Source: UBA11358 sp049517655
Lineage (GTDB): Bacteria > Verrucomicrobiota > Verrucomicrobiia > Limisphaerales > UBA11358
Length of the DNA: 64,000 bases
Direction of reading: 5' to 3'
Assembly (NCBI GenBank): GCA_049517655.1
Contig: JBEKRQ010000001.1
Coordinates: 682,001-746,000, forward strand
In this document: piece after piece, positions 52,479 to 60,456 of the stretch
Numbering within the stretch: the first letter of the stretch is position 1
Layout of the letters: every line of letters starts with the position of its first letter
The notes under the pieces: generated by a model
The model's input: only the letters and a program-made list of their open reading frames with translations
Told to the model about the DNA's origin: nothing
Databases searched by the model: none
Position numbers and translations under genes: made by a program

Positions 52479-53522
52479 GTGGCAATCAACAACATAATCA
52501 GAGTGGCCGTCCTCGGTGTCGGCTCGCTTGGCAAGGAACATGCCCGCATTTACGCCGAACTCGCTGCTGCCGGACAAGTTGAATTCGCCGGAATTTTTGA
52601 CGCCAACGCCGACACGGCCCATAAAATCGCCGCCAAACACAACACGCGCATTTTCAGGTCCGTCGCCGAAGCCGCTTCCAACGCCGACGCGCTGAACATT
52701 GTCACGCCGACCGTTACGCATTTTGAATTGGCAAAAACTTTATTATCGCAGGGCAAACACGTCCTCGTCGAAAAGCCGATGACCGACGACACCGCGCAAG
52801 CTGCTGAATTGATTCAACTGGCCCGGCAAAAAAATTGCGTCCTGCAAGTCGGGCACGTCGAACGATTTAATCCCGTTTTCAAATACCTCGAAACCGCCGC
52901 GCCCGAGCCGCGCTTCATTGAGACACACCGGTTGTCGCCCTACCCTGCCCGCTCGACTGATATCGGCGTCGTGCTCGACTTGATGATTCACGACCTCGAC
53001 GTGGTGCTGGCATTCGTCAAATCTCCCGTGACCAGCGTGGACGCCGTGGGCATTCCCGTCTTGAGCAAGTCCGAGGACATCGCCAACGCGCGGCTGCGTT
53101 TCGCGAATGGCTGCGTCGCCAATCTCACGGCCAGCCGCGTCAGCCCGGAACGGATGCGGAAAATCCGCGTCTTCAGCGGCCCGACGAATCCCTGCTACAT
53201 CTCGCTCGATTACCGCGCGCAGGAAGGATTCATTTATCGCATCGCCCGCGACGGTGAGGCGGAAAGTTCGCTGCTGAAAAAGGTTCTGGCCGCCAAGCTC
53301 GGTGTTGGCAAAGACTCGACCATCGTCAGCGAATTCGGCGGCAAACGCATTGTCCGCGAACCGGTGCCGATTGCGAAAGACGAACCACTCAAACTCGAAC
53401 TGCAAAGCTTCGTCAATTGCGTCCGCGAAAAACAAACGCCGATGGTCAGCGGCGAATCCGCCAAACGCGCTTTGGACCTAGCCTTTGAAATCACACGGCA
53501 AATCCAAAATTTGAAAGTGTGA
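52479..53522 (+). CDS. Gfo/Idh/MocA family oxidoreductase, possible UDP-GlcNAc 3-dehydrogenase
   Basis: 347 residues from the GTG at 52479, which places IIRVAVLGVGSLGKEHARIY at the N-terminus; earlier codons lie in repeat DNA. Rossmann domain, then VEKPMTDDTAQAAEL, LQVGHVERFNPVFKY and MIHDLDVVLAF, the family's substrate-domain motifs. Its stop codon overlaps the lpxB start (GTGA). In other bacteria a Gfo/Idh enzyme (GnnA) beside lpx genes oxidises UDP-GlcNAc on the way to 3-amino lipid A. No GnnB aminotransferase is here, so that role is inference. Confidence 0.8.
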   Translation: MAINNIIRVAVLGVGSLGKEHARIYAELAAAGQVEFAGIFDANADTAHKIAAKHNTRIFRSVAEAASNADALNIVTPTVTHFELAKTLLSQGKHVLVEKPMTDDTAQAAELIQLARQKNCVLQVGHVERFNPVFKYLETAAPEPRFIETHRLSPYPARSTDIGVVLDLMIHDLDVVLAFVKSPVTSVDAVGIPVLSKSEDIANARLRFANGCVANLTASRVSPERMRKIRVFSGPTNPCYISLDYRAQEGFIYRIARDGEAESSLLKKVLAAKLGVGKDSTIVSEFGGKRIVREPVPIAKDEPLKLELQSFVNCVREKQTPMVSGESAKRALDLAFEITRQIQNLKV

Positions 53523-54679
53523 AACCAAAATCATTCATGCTCATTGCCGGAGAGGCGAGCGGCGATTTGCTCGCGGCGGAATTGGTATACGCGCTACGCA
53601 AAAAATCGCCGAGCACGAAATTCTTTGGCGCAGGCGGACCTAAAATGATCGGTGCCGGAGTGGAACTGGCGTTTGACATGACGCAACATTCAGTCATCGG
53701 CATGTCTGATGTGCTGAAGAATTATTTCAAGTTCCGCCGGTTCTTCAATCAACTGCTCAAAATGGCGATTGAACGTCAGCCGGATGCCATTATTGGCGTG
53801 GATTTTGGCGGGTTCAACCTGCGCTTCGGGCACGCCATCAAACAATATGTCCGCAATCATCGGTCGGCATCCATGCCGTGGAACCCGAAGATCATCCAGT
53901 TCGTTTCGCCGCAGGTCTGGGCGTCACGTCCGGGTCGCGCAAAATTGCTGGCGGCGGATTATGATCTGCTCTTGAGCATTTTCCCTTTTGAAAAGGATTG
54001 GTATGCGCAGCGCGCGCCGAAATTGCGCGTGGAATTTGTCGGGCATCCGATGGTGGAAAGGTTGAAGTCAGAAGTCAGAAGTCAGAAGTCAGAAGTGTTA
54101 GTGGCTTCGCCGAAAATTCTTTTGCTACCCGGCAGTCGGACGAGCGAATTGAAGAAGCATCTGCCTGTGATGCTGGCCGCGTTGAGACTGATCCGGGAAA
54201 AATTACCGTCAGTGAAAGCAAAAATGGTTTTGCCAAATAAAGCTTTGAAAAAAATCGCGGACAAGCTGTTCGCGCTCCTAACGAATGTGGAAATTCAAGT
54301 CGGTGAACTGCCGCAGGCACTGGCGGCATCGGATGTCGCCATTTCTAAAACCGGCACGGTGACGATGGAGTGCGCCTTTTTTGGCGTGCCGACGGTAACA
54401 CTTTATAAAACTTCCTGGCTCACTTATCAAATCGGCAAACGCATTGTAACGGTGAAATCACTCACGATGCCGAACCTGCTGGCAAATGAGTTGATTTATC
54501 CCGAATTCGTCCAAAACGCCGCCACGCCGGAAAACATATCACAGGCCGCACTGGAGCTTATGCAAAATGAATCACGACGCGCTCAAATCAAATCGCAGCT
54601 GGCGGAAATCGTTTCGCAGCTCGGTGGTCCGGGAGCGAGCGAACGTGCGACAGCGGCGATTTTGAGTTTGTTCACTTAG
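53519..54679 (+). CDS. lpxB: Lipid-A-disaccharide synthase
   Basis: 386 residues, GTG start overlapping the previous stop; an ATG at 53537 is alternative. Joins UDP-2,3-diacylglucosamine and lipid X. Motifs: MLIAGEASGDLLAAELV, FFGAGGPKM, IGVDFGGFNLRF, IQFVSPQVWASRPGRAKLL, SIFPFEKDWY, FVGHPMVE, LLLPGSRTSELKKHLPVML and AISKTGTVTMECA. Residues 182-193 (KSEVRSQKSEVL) in the linker between the two domains are encoded by a heptamer array. Its presence implies an outer membrane with LPS. Confidence 0.95.
   Translation: MKPKSFMLIAGEASGDLLAAELVYALRKKSPSTKFFGAGGPKMIGAGVELAFDMTQHSVIGMSDVLKNYFKFRRFFNQLLKMAIERQPDAIIGVDFGGFNLRFGHAIKQYVRNHRSASMPWNPKIIQFVSPQVWASRPGRAKLLAADYDLLLSIFPFEKDWYAQRAPKLRVEFVGHPMVERLKSEVRSQKSEVLVASPKILLLPGSRTSELKKHLPVMLAALRLIREKLPSVKAKMVLPNKALKKIADKLFALLTNVEIQVGELPQALAASDVAISKTGTVTMECAFFGVPTVTLYKTSWLTYQIGKRIVTVKSLTMPNLLANELIYPEFVQNAATPENISQAALELMQNESRRAQIKSQLAEIVSQLGGPGASERATAAILSLFT
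54064..54091. repeat. Heptanucleotide array inside lpxB
   Basis: Four perfect GAAGTCA copies followed by a decayed GAAGTGT. Sits right after the conserved FVGHPMVE, at the inter-domain linker. Confidence 0.92.
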
Positions 54680-54702
54680 ATTCTGCGCGTTAGCTTGTTT
54701 TT

Positions 54703-55188
54703 ATGGAATCACTGCATGCACCGTGGCGGATCGAGTACATCCTCGCGCCCAAACCGCAGTTCGACACGAGCCTGTTCACACGCATCGCCCAGTCCAGCGA
54801 CGACGAGGCCAACCACGTCATCGTGCGCGACCGCACCTGTTTCGCCTTGCTCAATACCTATCCCTACAACGGCGGACATTTGATGGTCGTGCCTTACAAA
54901 CAAGTCGCCGACTTGAACGGCCTGACTGATAACGAACTTACTGATCTCTGGACGCTCACGCGTCGCTGCGTCAACGCGCTAACCGTGTTGATGAAGCCGG
55001 ACGGTTTCAACATCGGCATCAATCTCGGCAAGGTTGCCGGCGCAGGCGTCACGGAACATTTGCATATTCATGTCGTGCCGCGTTGGAACGGCGACACAAA
55101 TTTTATGCCAGTGCTGGCGAACACAACCGTTTTACCGCAGGCCTTGAGCGAGTTGGCCGCAAAACTGCGCACTGAATTGGCAAAATAA
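54703..55188 (+). CDS. HIT family hydrolase/phosphorylase
   Basis: 161 residues. Histidine-triad motif EHLHIHVVPRW at about 120; NTYPYNGGHLMVVPYKQVAD upstream. The family hydrolyses nucleotide conjugates such as Ap4A or AMP derivatives. Fits the actinobacterial/thermophile-type AP4A-phosphorylase-like branch by eye. Precedes phoH by 6 bp. Confidence 0.87.
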   Translation: MESLHAPWRIEYILAPKPQFDTSLFTRIAQSSDDEANHVIVRDRTCFALLNTYPYNGGHLMVVPYKQVADLNGLTDNELTDLWTLTRRCVNALTVLMKPDGFNIGINLGKVAGAGVTEHLHIHVVPRWNGDTNFMPVLANTTVLPQALSELAAKLRTELAK

Positions 55189-55194
55189 TCTTCG

Positions 55195-56157
55195 ATGGCA
55201 TCGAAAACCCTTCATTTCGAAAACGCGCGGGCCGCACAGCAGCTTTTCAATCACGAGCCGCGCAATCTGAAGTCCCTGGAAACCGAACTCGGCGTCAAAG
55301 CCACGGCGCGTGAAGGCTGGATCAAACTCGAAGGGCCGGCTGACGCGATTGAACGCGCCAAACAGCTTTTCGTTTCGCTCGAAAGTTTGCTTGAAACCGG
55401 CTCTCCGGTGCGGAATCGCGAATTCGCCCACGCGCTGAACGTGGTAAAGCACGAGGGCGCCGAAATGCTCAAGGAATTGGTGAATGACCGGGTTGTGACG
55501 CACGAGCGCAAGCCTAGTGTCACCGCCAAAACGGTGGGCCAGAAAAAATATCTCGACGCAATTCGGAAGCACGATGTCACATTCGGCGTCGGACCGGCAG
55601 GCACGGGCAAGACGTATCTGGCGGTGGCGATGGCGCTCGCCGCGTTGCGCGACGGAAAGGTTTCGCGGTTGATTTTGACGCGCCCGGCGGTCGAGGCCGG
55701 CGAGGCGCTTGGTTTTCTGCCCGGCGACCTTTACGAAAAAATCACGCCGTATCTTCGTCCGCTGCACGATGCGTTGCACGACATGCTGCCCGCCGAGGAA
55801 ATTCAAAAGCATACCGAGCGCGGGACGCTTGAAATTGCGCCGCTGGCTTACATGCGCGGGCGCACGCTCAACAATGCCTTCGTCATTTTGGACGAAGCGC
55901 AAAATTCGACGACCGAGCAAATGTTGATGTTTCTCACGCGCCTCGGCCACGGCTCGAAGGCAGTCATCACCGGCGATGAAACACAGATTGATTTGCCGCC
56001 GCACAAGTACTCCGGCCTGCTCGAAGCACATCACGTGCTCAAAAACACCGAAGGCATCGCCGTTGTTGAGCTTGGCAAACGCGACGTCGTCCGCCACCCG
56101 CTCGTCCAGCGCATCATCGCGGCTTACGAAGAACATCGCGGTCACAGCAAGTCGTAA
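55195..56157 (+). CDS. phoH: PhoH family protein (PhoH-like ATPase)
   Basis: 320 residues. N-terminal KH-like region (ENARAAQQLFNHEPRNLKSL), Walker A GVGPAGTGKTYLAVAMALAA at about 130-150, FLPGDLYEKI, PLAYMRGRTLNNAFVILDEAQN (Walker B) and ITGDETQIDLP. Predicted RNA helicase/ATPase that partners with YbeY in rRNA handling. Next gene ybeY starts 2 bp later, the conserved order. Confidence 0.94.
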   Translation: MASKTLHFENARAAQQLFNHEPRNLKSLETELGVKATAREGWIKLEGPADAIERAKQLFVSLESLLETGSPVRNREFAHALNVVKHEGAEMLKELVNDRVVTHERKPSVTAKTVGQKKYLDAIRKHDVTFGVGPAGTGKTYLAVAMALAALRDGKVSRLILTRPAVEAGEALGFLPGDLYEKITPYLRPLHDALHDMLPAEEIQKHTERGTLEIAPLAYMRGRTLNNAFVILDEAQNSTTEQMLMFLTRLGHGSKAVITGDETQIDLPPHKYSGLLEAHHVLKNTEGIAVVELGKRDVVRHPLVQRIIAAYEEHRGHSKS

Positions 56158-56159
56158 GC

Positions 56160-56654
56160 ATGACTGTCGCCTTTGCCAGCCGCCAGCGAACGAGGAAAAT
56201 CAATTTGCGATTGTTGAGGCAAATTGTGAATGCGCTGCTGGCGGAATTGGAACTGGAAAAGGCCGAAATCGGCATTTACCTCGTCGGCGCGCCGGAAATG
56301 ACCCGGCTCAACGAGACTTTCCTCAAACATAAGGGTTCGACGGATGTCATCGCGTTTGATTACCGGGACAAAGGCAGGGCTGGCTGTTCCCGGCCCGCCG
56401 CCAAACTCGGCGCGATAGGGACATCGCGCCCCACCCTGCACGGCGAAATTTTCGTGTGCATGGACGAAGCGGTTTTGCAGGCGCGAAAGTTTGGCGCGAG
56501 CTGGCAATCGGAAACCGTGCGTTATGTTGTTCATGGGGTTCTGCATCTGCTCGGCCACGATGATTTGCGCGACGCCGCACGCCGCAAAATGAAGAGCGAA
56601 GAAAACCGCCTGTTGCGTGAAATCACCCGCCGCTTTCCCTTGAGCAAACTCTGA
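56160..56654 (+). CDS. ybeY: Endoribonuclease YbeY with in-frame palindrome insert
   Basis: 164 residues. Zinc-binding HGVLHLLGHDD motif; MTRLNETFLKHKGSTDVIAFD and LHGEIFVCMDEAV also match. Needed for 16S 3'-end maturation and ribosome quality control. Residues about 72-94 (KGRAGCSRPAAKLGAIGTSR and neighbours) are encoded by a REP-like element inserted between the conserved strands FDY and LHGEIF. The length is about 22 residues above the core family length here, but the catalytic His residues are intact. Confidence 0.92.
   Translation: MTVAFASRQRTRKINLRLLRQIVNALLAELELEKAEIGIYLVGAPEMTRLNETFLKHKGSTDVIAFDYRDKGRAGCSRPAAKLGAIGTSRPTLHGEIFVCMDEAVLQARKFGASWQSETVRYVVHGVLHLLGHDDLRDAARRKMKSEENRLLREITRRFPLSKL
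56374..56439. repeat. REP-like palindromic element inside ybeY
   Basis: Outer arms GCAGGG (56374-56379) and CCCTGC (56434-56439). Inner perfect hairpin GGCGCGAT-AGGGAC-ATCGCGCC (56409-56430); the other inner arm is decayed. Length 66 bp, a multiple of three, so the frame is kept. Confidence 0.75.
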
Positions 56655-56674
56655 TGCGACCTTAGACTTGGCGC

Positions 56675-57337
56675 ATGGAACAAAAGAATTTCTTTGCCCG
56701 TTGGCGGGCGGATTTCGCAACTGGTTTGGTTATTGTCCTGCCAGGAGTGATTTCAATCGCGCTTTTGGTTTGGTTGTTCTTTGCCATCTCCAACATCACT
56801 GACACGTTGCTTATTTTCATTCCCAAAACCATCACGCATCGAAACAGCGGCGAGGGCCCGATGTATTGGTATTGGAGTCTCGTTGCCCTGCTGGTGGCGA
56901 TTTTGCTGATCAGCGCAGCGGGCCGGCTGGCACGGAATTATTTCGGCAAGAAAATGATTGGATGGGTGGAACGTGTGTTGATGCACGTGCCGTTGCTGAA
57001 TAAATTTTACGGTGCCATCAGGCAGGTCAATGAGGCATTTACAACCGGCAAAAAAGGCTCGTTCAAAACCGTTGTGCTTGTGGAATTCCCGCGCGAAGGC
57101 ATGCACTCCATTGGTTTCATTACGAGCGAACTGCACAACGAAGTGCGGCAAAAGATAAAGGGAAAAGTGGTTTGCGTCTTTGTGCCTACAACACCGAATC
57201 CCACAACCGGTTTTCTCATCCTTGTGCCGGAGGAAAAAGTCACCAAACTCGACATGTCCGTTGCCGAAGGCATCAAATATATCGTCAGTCTCGGTTCGAT
57301 TTTTCCGGAACACGGGACGCCACCAAAAATTCAATGA
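56675..57337 (+). CDS. DUF502 family membrane protein
   Basis: 220 residues. Two N-terminal membrane helices (VIVLPGVISIALLVWLFF at about 18-36; WSLVALLVAILLISAAG at about 66-82), then a soluble domain with IPLLNKFYGAIRQVNEAF-like MHVPLLNKFYGAIRQV, VLVEFPREGMHSIGFIT, VFVPTTPNPTTGFLILVPEE and KLDMSVAEGIKYIVSLG. Function is unknown. Its stop overlaps the recO start (ATGA). Confidence 0.88.
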   Translation: MEQKNFFARWRADFATGLVIVLPGVISIALLVWLFFAISNITDTLLIFIPKTITHRNSGEGPMYWYWSLVALLVAILLISAAGRLARNYFGKKMIGWVERVLMHVPLLNKFYGAIRQVNEAFTTGKKGSFKTVVLVEFPREGMHSIGFITSELHNEVRQKIKGKVVCVFVPTTPNPTTGFLILVPEEKVTKLDMSVAEGIKYIVSLGSIFPEHGTPPKIQ

Positions 57338-57996
57338 TTGAATCTGCAACCGGCTTGATTCTGCGCACGCGACCACTCACGGAAACCAGCCTCATCGTCC
57401 ACTGGCTCACGCCGAACTTTGGCCGCATTGTCACCGTTGCCAAGGGCGCGCATCGCCCCAAATCACCGTTTCTTGGCAAACTGGATTTGTTCTATCTCGC
57501 CGATTTTTCCTTCAGCCGCAGCCGGCGTTCCGATTTGCACATACTCCGCGAAGTCAGCTTGCGCGAAACGCACAGCGCATTGCGGCGGAATGTTCTACTG
57601 CTGCATCAAGCTGCCTACGCCACGGCGTTTGTCGAACAAGCGACGGAAACCGAGACGCCCTTGCCCGCCGTTTACGATTTAACGCTCGGTTTTTTTTGCC
57701 GTCTTTGTGAACAACCCGCAAAGCCGCAAACGGTTTTTACCTTTGAATTGAAACTGCTCCACGAACTCGGTTTGAAACCGAATTTGGAAAAAACCAGACT
57801 CTCGCCCGGTACAAAAAAAATCATCCAGGTTTTGGTTCAAGGTCATTGGCCTGCGTGTGCGCGATTGAAATTGACCGACGCTCAAACCATTGAACTGCGG
57901 GAGTTTTTGCACGGCTTTTTGATTTTCCACCTTGGCCGGCTGCCAAAAGGCCGGGCGAAGGCGTTGCTGAACGAAAATCAAACCACTCCAAGATGA
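57334..57996 (+). CDS. recO: DNA repair protein RecO
   Basis: 220 residues from the ATG at 57334. N-terminal OB fold with TGLILRTRPLTETSLIVHWL, GRIVTVAKGAHRPKSPFLGKL and LDLFYLADFSFSRS; a helical C-terminal half follows (FELKLLHELGLKP). The usual zinc Cys cluster is absent, as in some RecO proteins. Loads RecA onto SSB-coated ssDNA with RecR. Overlaps DUF502 by 4 bp. Confidence 0.88.
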   Translation: MIESATGLILRTRPLTETSLIVHWLTPNFGRIVTVAKGAHRPKSPFLGKLDLFYLADFSFSRSRRSDLHILREVSLRETHSALRRNVLLLHQAAYATAFVEQATETETPLPAVYDLTLGFFCRLCEQPAKPQTVFTFELKLLHELGLKPNLEKTRLSPGTKKIIQVLVQGHWPACARLKLTDAQTIELREFLHGFLIFHLGRLPKGRAKALLNENQTTPR

Positions 57997-58057
57997 AATG
58001 GCTTTTCGAAAAAAAATTCTTGAGCTATATTTCCGCCGCGGCTTTAAAACTAGTTAA

Positions 58058-60445
58058 ATGATAAAGAAATCAGGGAAAAAATTTTCCACCGTGCGAATGG
58101 AATTGGTGACCAGCGTGTTTATCGCCATCTCGCCGGCGCTGGCGCTGACGTACATCGTCAACCAGTCGTGGTTCTGGCAATTCGCGCCAGACTGGTTGAA
58201 ACAGTACGCGATAAGCGTGCCGTGGACCAGTTTCACCGTCGGCTTGCTGGCATTGGGAGCAGCGTGGTTTGGCGGGGAACATTTCATTTTGCGGCAGGTG
58301 CGCGCTCTCTCCGACACTGCGCAACGTTTTGCCAAAGGCGAATTGAGTGCCCGGACTGAATTGGAGCATGCGGAAGACGAATTCGGCCAGCTCGCAGAAG
58401 TTTTCGACGCCATGGCGGACGCGCTCCAACAACGCATCAATGAGCGCGAAAAGGCGGAAAAAGTTTTATTCAAACGCGCGCTCCAACAGACGGCCATCGC
58501 CACACTCGGACAATTCGCACTGACCCAAAATGACTTGACGGCTTTACTGAACCAGGCCGCCCTGCTCGTCGCGCACACTCTCGAATCGGAATACAGCGCC
58601 ATTTGGGAACGGTTATCCGATGGTGAATTGTTGCTGCGGGCGGGCGCCGGCTGGAAACGCGGCTGCGTGGGTGAAACCAAAATACCCGCCGACAATTACT
58701 CGCAGCCCAGCTTGACGCTGAATTTTGGCGAAATGATTGTCGTACCCGATCTTCGCATCGAAACACAATTCGCAGCGACACCATTGTTCATCGAGCACGG
58801 TGTTATTGGAGGTATTACTGCCGCCATTCCAACACGCGGGCGGCCCTTCGGCGTGATCGGGGTTCACACGTCGCGCCGACGCGATTTCACGGCGGACGAA
58901 ATGCAATTTCTCACGGCCATGGCGACGACGTTGGGCATAGCGATTGAACGCAAATACGCGGAAGCTGAAATGGAAAAACTTGCCGCATTCGCAAAACTGA
59001 GTCCGGCTGCGACAATGGAATTCGCCGCGAATGGAACGATTAATTATTTCAATGATGCCGCGCAGCAACTCGCGTCATCTGTGCGGAAAAATCATCCGCG
59101 TGATGTCTTGCCGGTTGAAATCAACGGCATCATTAACGAATGTCTCGCAATCGGACGGAGTGAAATGCGTTTGGAAACACAAATAAATGGCCGCACTTTT
59201 TCATGGTTGTTTCATCCCGTGTTGCCAAGCCGCGTCGTGCATTGCTATGTCGAGGACATTACTGAACGTCTGAAACTTGAGGGGCAATTGCGCCAGTCAC
59301 AAAAAATGGAGTCGGTCGGCCAGCTTGCCGCGGGCGTTGCGCACGACTTCAACAACATGCTTACGATCATCCAGGGACATTCCGGCGCGCTGTTGGCCAA
59401 ACCAACGTTGCCCCATGACATGCTGGACCCGCTTCAAGCTGTCTATTTTGCCGCTGAACGCGCAGCGGGCTTGACGCGTCAACTGCTGATGTTCAGCCGC
59501 AAAAATGTGATCCAATCCAAGTTGCTCGATTTACGCGAAATCATCGGCAACATGACAAAAATGTTGGAGGATCTTCTCGGCGAAACCATCAAGCTTGAAT
59601 TCTTTCCGCCGTCTGAATTGCCACTGGTTGAAGGCGATACAGGCATGATTGAACAAATCATCATGAATCTTTCTGTCAATGCCCGCGACGCCATGCCAGA
59701 CGGCGGCAAGCTGGCCATTGGCATTGAAACCGTGGTTATTGACAATGATTATGTGAAGTCACATGCCGACGCTCGTGCCGGTCAATTCGTCCGCCTGCGC
59801 GTCACCGATACGGGCATCGGCATGGATTCAGCCACATTACCCCGCATCTTTGAGCCGTTTTTTACAACGAAGGGCGTCGGCAAAGGCACCGGCCTCGGCC
59901 TCGCGACAGCCTACGGCATCATCAAACAACATGAAGGCTGGATTGAAGTGAACAGCGAACCCAACAAAGGCGCGACGTTCGATGTGTATTTTCCCGCCCG
60001 TGAAAAAGCTCCAGCGCCGCCCAAAAAAGAAGTCGTTTCGCCAGTGTCCGCACCCGGTGGCACGGAAACCATTCTCATCGTTGAAGACGAACCTGTTTTG
60101 CGCGAAATGGCATGCAACATTCTTAAAAATTGCGGCTACCGAATCTTCGAATCCTCATCTGGCAAGGAAGCGCTCAATCAGTGGCGGCAACGAGCAAACA
60201 AAATAGATTTGCTTCTGACTGACATCGTGATGCCCGAGGGCATTTCCGGCGTGAACCTCGCGGAACAATTGCTCGTCAATCACCCGCGTCTGAAGATCAT
60301 CTTTACCAGCGGCTACGCCGCCAATGAAGTCAGCCTAGAATTGCTAGCAAAAACAAAAGCACGTTATCTTCAAAAACCCTACACCCACGCCGAACTCGTC
60401 AAAATCGTCCGCGACTGTCTCGATAAAACTGTCACCACCAATTAA
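58058..60445 (+). CDS. Membrane hybrid histidine kinase: TM-HAMP-GAF-PAS-HisKA-HATPase-REC
   Basis: 795 residues. Two N-terminal hydrophobic segments (LVTSVFIAISPALALTYIV; FTVGLLALGAAWFG) with a short loop between them, HAMP (LRQVRALSDTAQRFAKGELS), GAF at about 150-300, PAS-like at about 310-405, His box GVAHDFNNMLTIIQGH, HATPase with TDTGIGMDSATLP and GKGTGLGLATAYG, and a C-terminal receiver with LLLTDIVMPEG. The catalytic core closely resembles the kinase at 29484-32990. Monocistronic in appearance. Confidence 0.92.
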   Translation: MIKKSGKKFSTVRMELVTSVFIAISPALALTYIVNQSWFWQFAPDWLKQYAISVPWTSFTVGLLALGAAWFGGEHFILRQVRALSDTAQRFAKGELSARTELEHAEDEFGQLAEVFDAMADALQQRINEREKAEKVLFKRALQQTAIATLGQFALTQNDLTALLNQAALLVAHTLESEYSAIWERLSDGELLLRAGAGWKRGCVGETKIPADNYSQPSLTLNFGEMIVVPDLRIETQFAATPLFIEHGVIGGITAAIPTRGRPFGVIGVHTSRRRDFTADEMQFLTAMATTLGIAIERKYAEAEMEKLAAFAKLSPAATMEFAANGTINYFNDAAQQLASSVRKNHPRDVLPVEINGIINECLAIGRSEMRLETQINGRTFSWLFHPVLPSRVVHCYVEDITERLKLEGQLRQSQKMESVGQLAAGVAHDFNNMLTIIQGHSGALLAKPTLPHDMLDPLQAVYFAAERAAGLTRQLLMFSRKNVIQSKLLDLREIIGNMTKMLEDLLGETIKLEFFPPSELPLVEGDTGMIEQIIMNLSVNARDAMPDGGKLAIGIETVVIDNDYVKSHADARAGQFVRLRVTDTGIGMDSATLPRIFEPFFTTKGVGKGTGLGLATAYGIIKQHEGWIEVNSEPNKGATFDVYFPAREKAPAPPKKEVVSPVSAPGGTETILIVEDEPVLREMACNILKNCGYRIFESSSGKEALNQWRQRANKIDLLLTDIVMPEGISGVNLAEQLLVNHPRLKIIFTSGYAANEVSLELLAKTKARYLQKPYTHAELVKIVRDCLDKTVTTN

Positions 60446-60456
60446 AGGAAAGCGGT

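Noticed and set aside
54064..54091. CRISPR array
   Set aside because: Heptamer arrays have 7-bp units with no spacers, and none of the repeat sets in the window has CRISPR-like 23-40 bp repeats or nearby cas genes.
57172..57333. N-terminal extension of RecO
   Set aside because: The upstream codons overlap the end of DUF502 in another frame and lack family similarity; the ATG at 57334 gives the normal RecO N-terminus.
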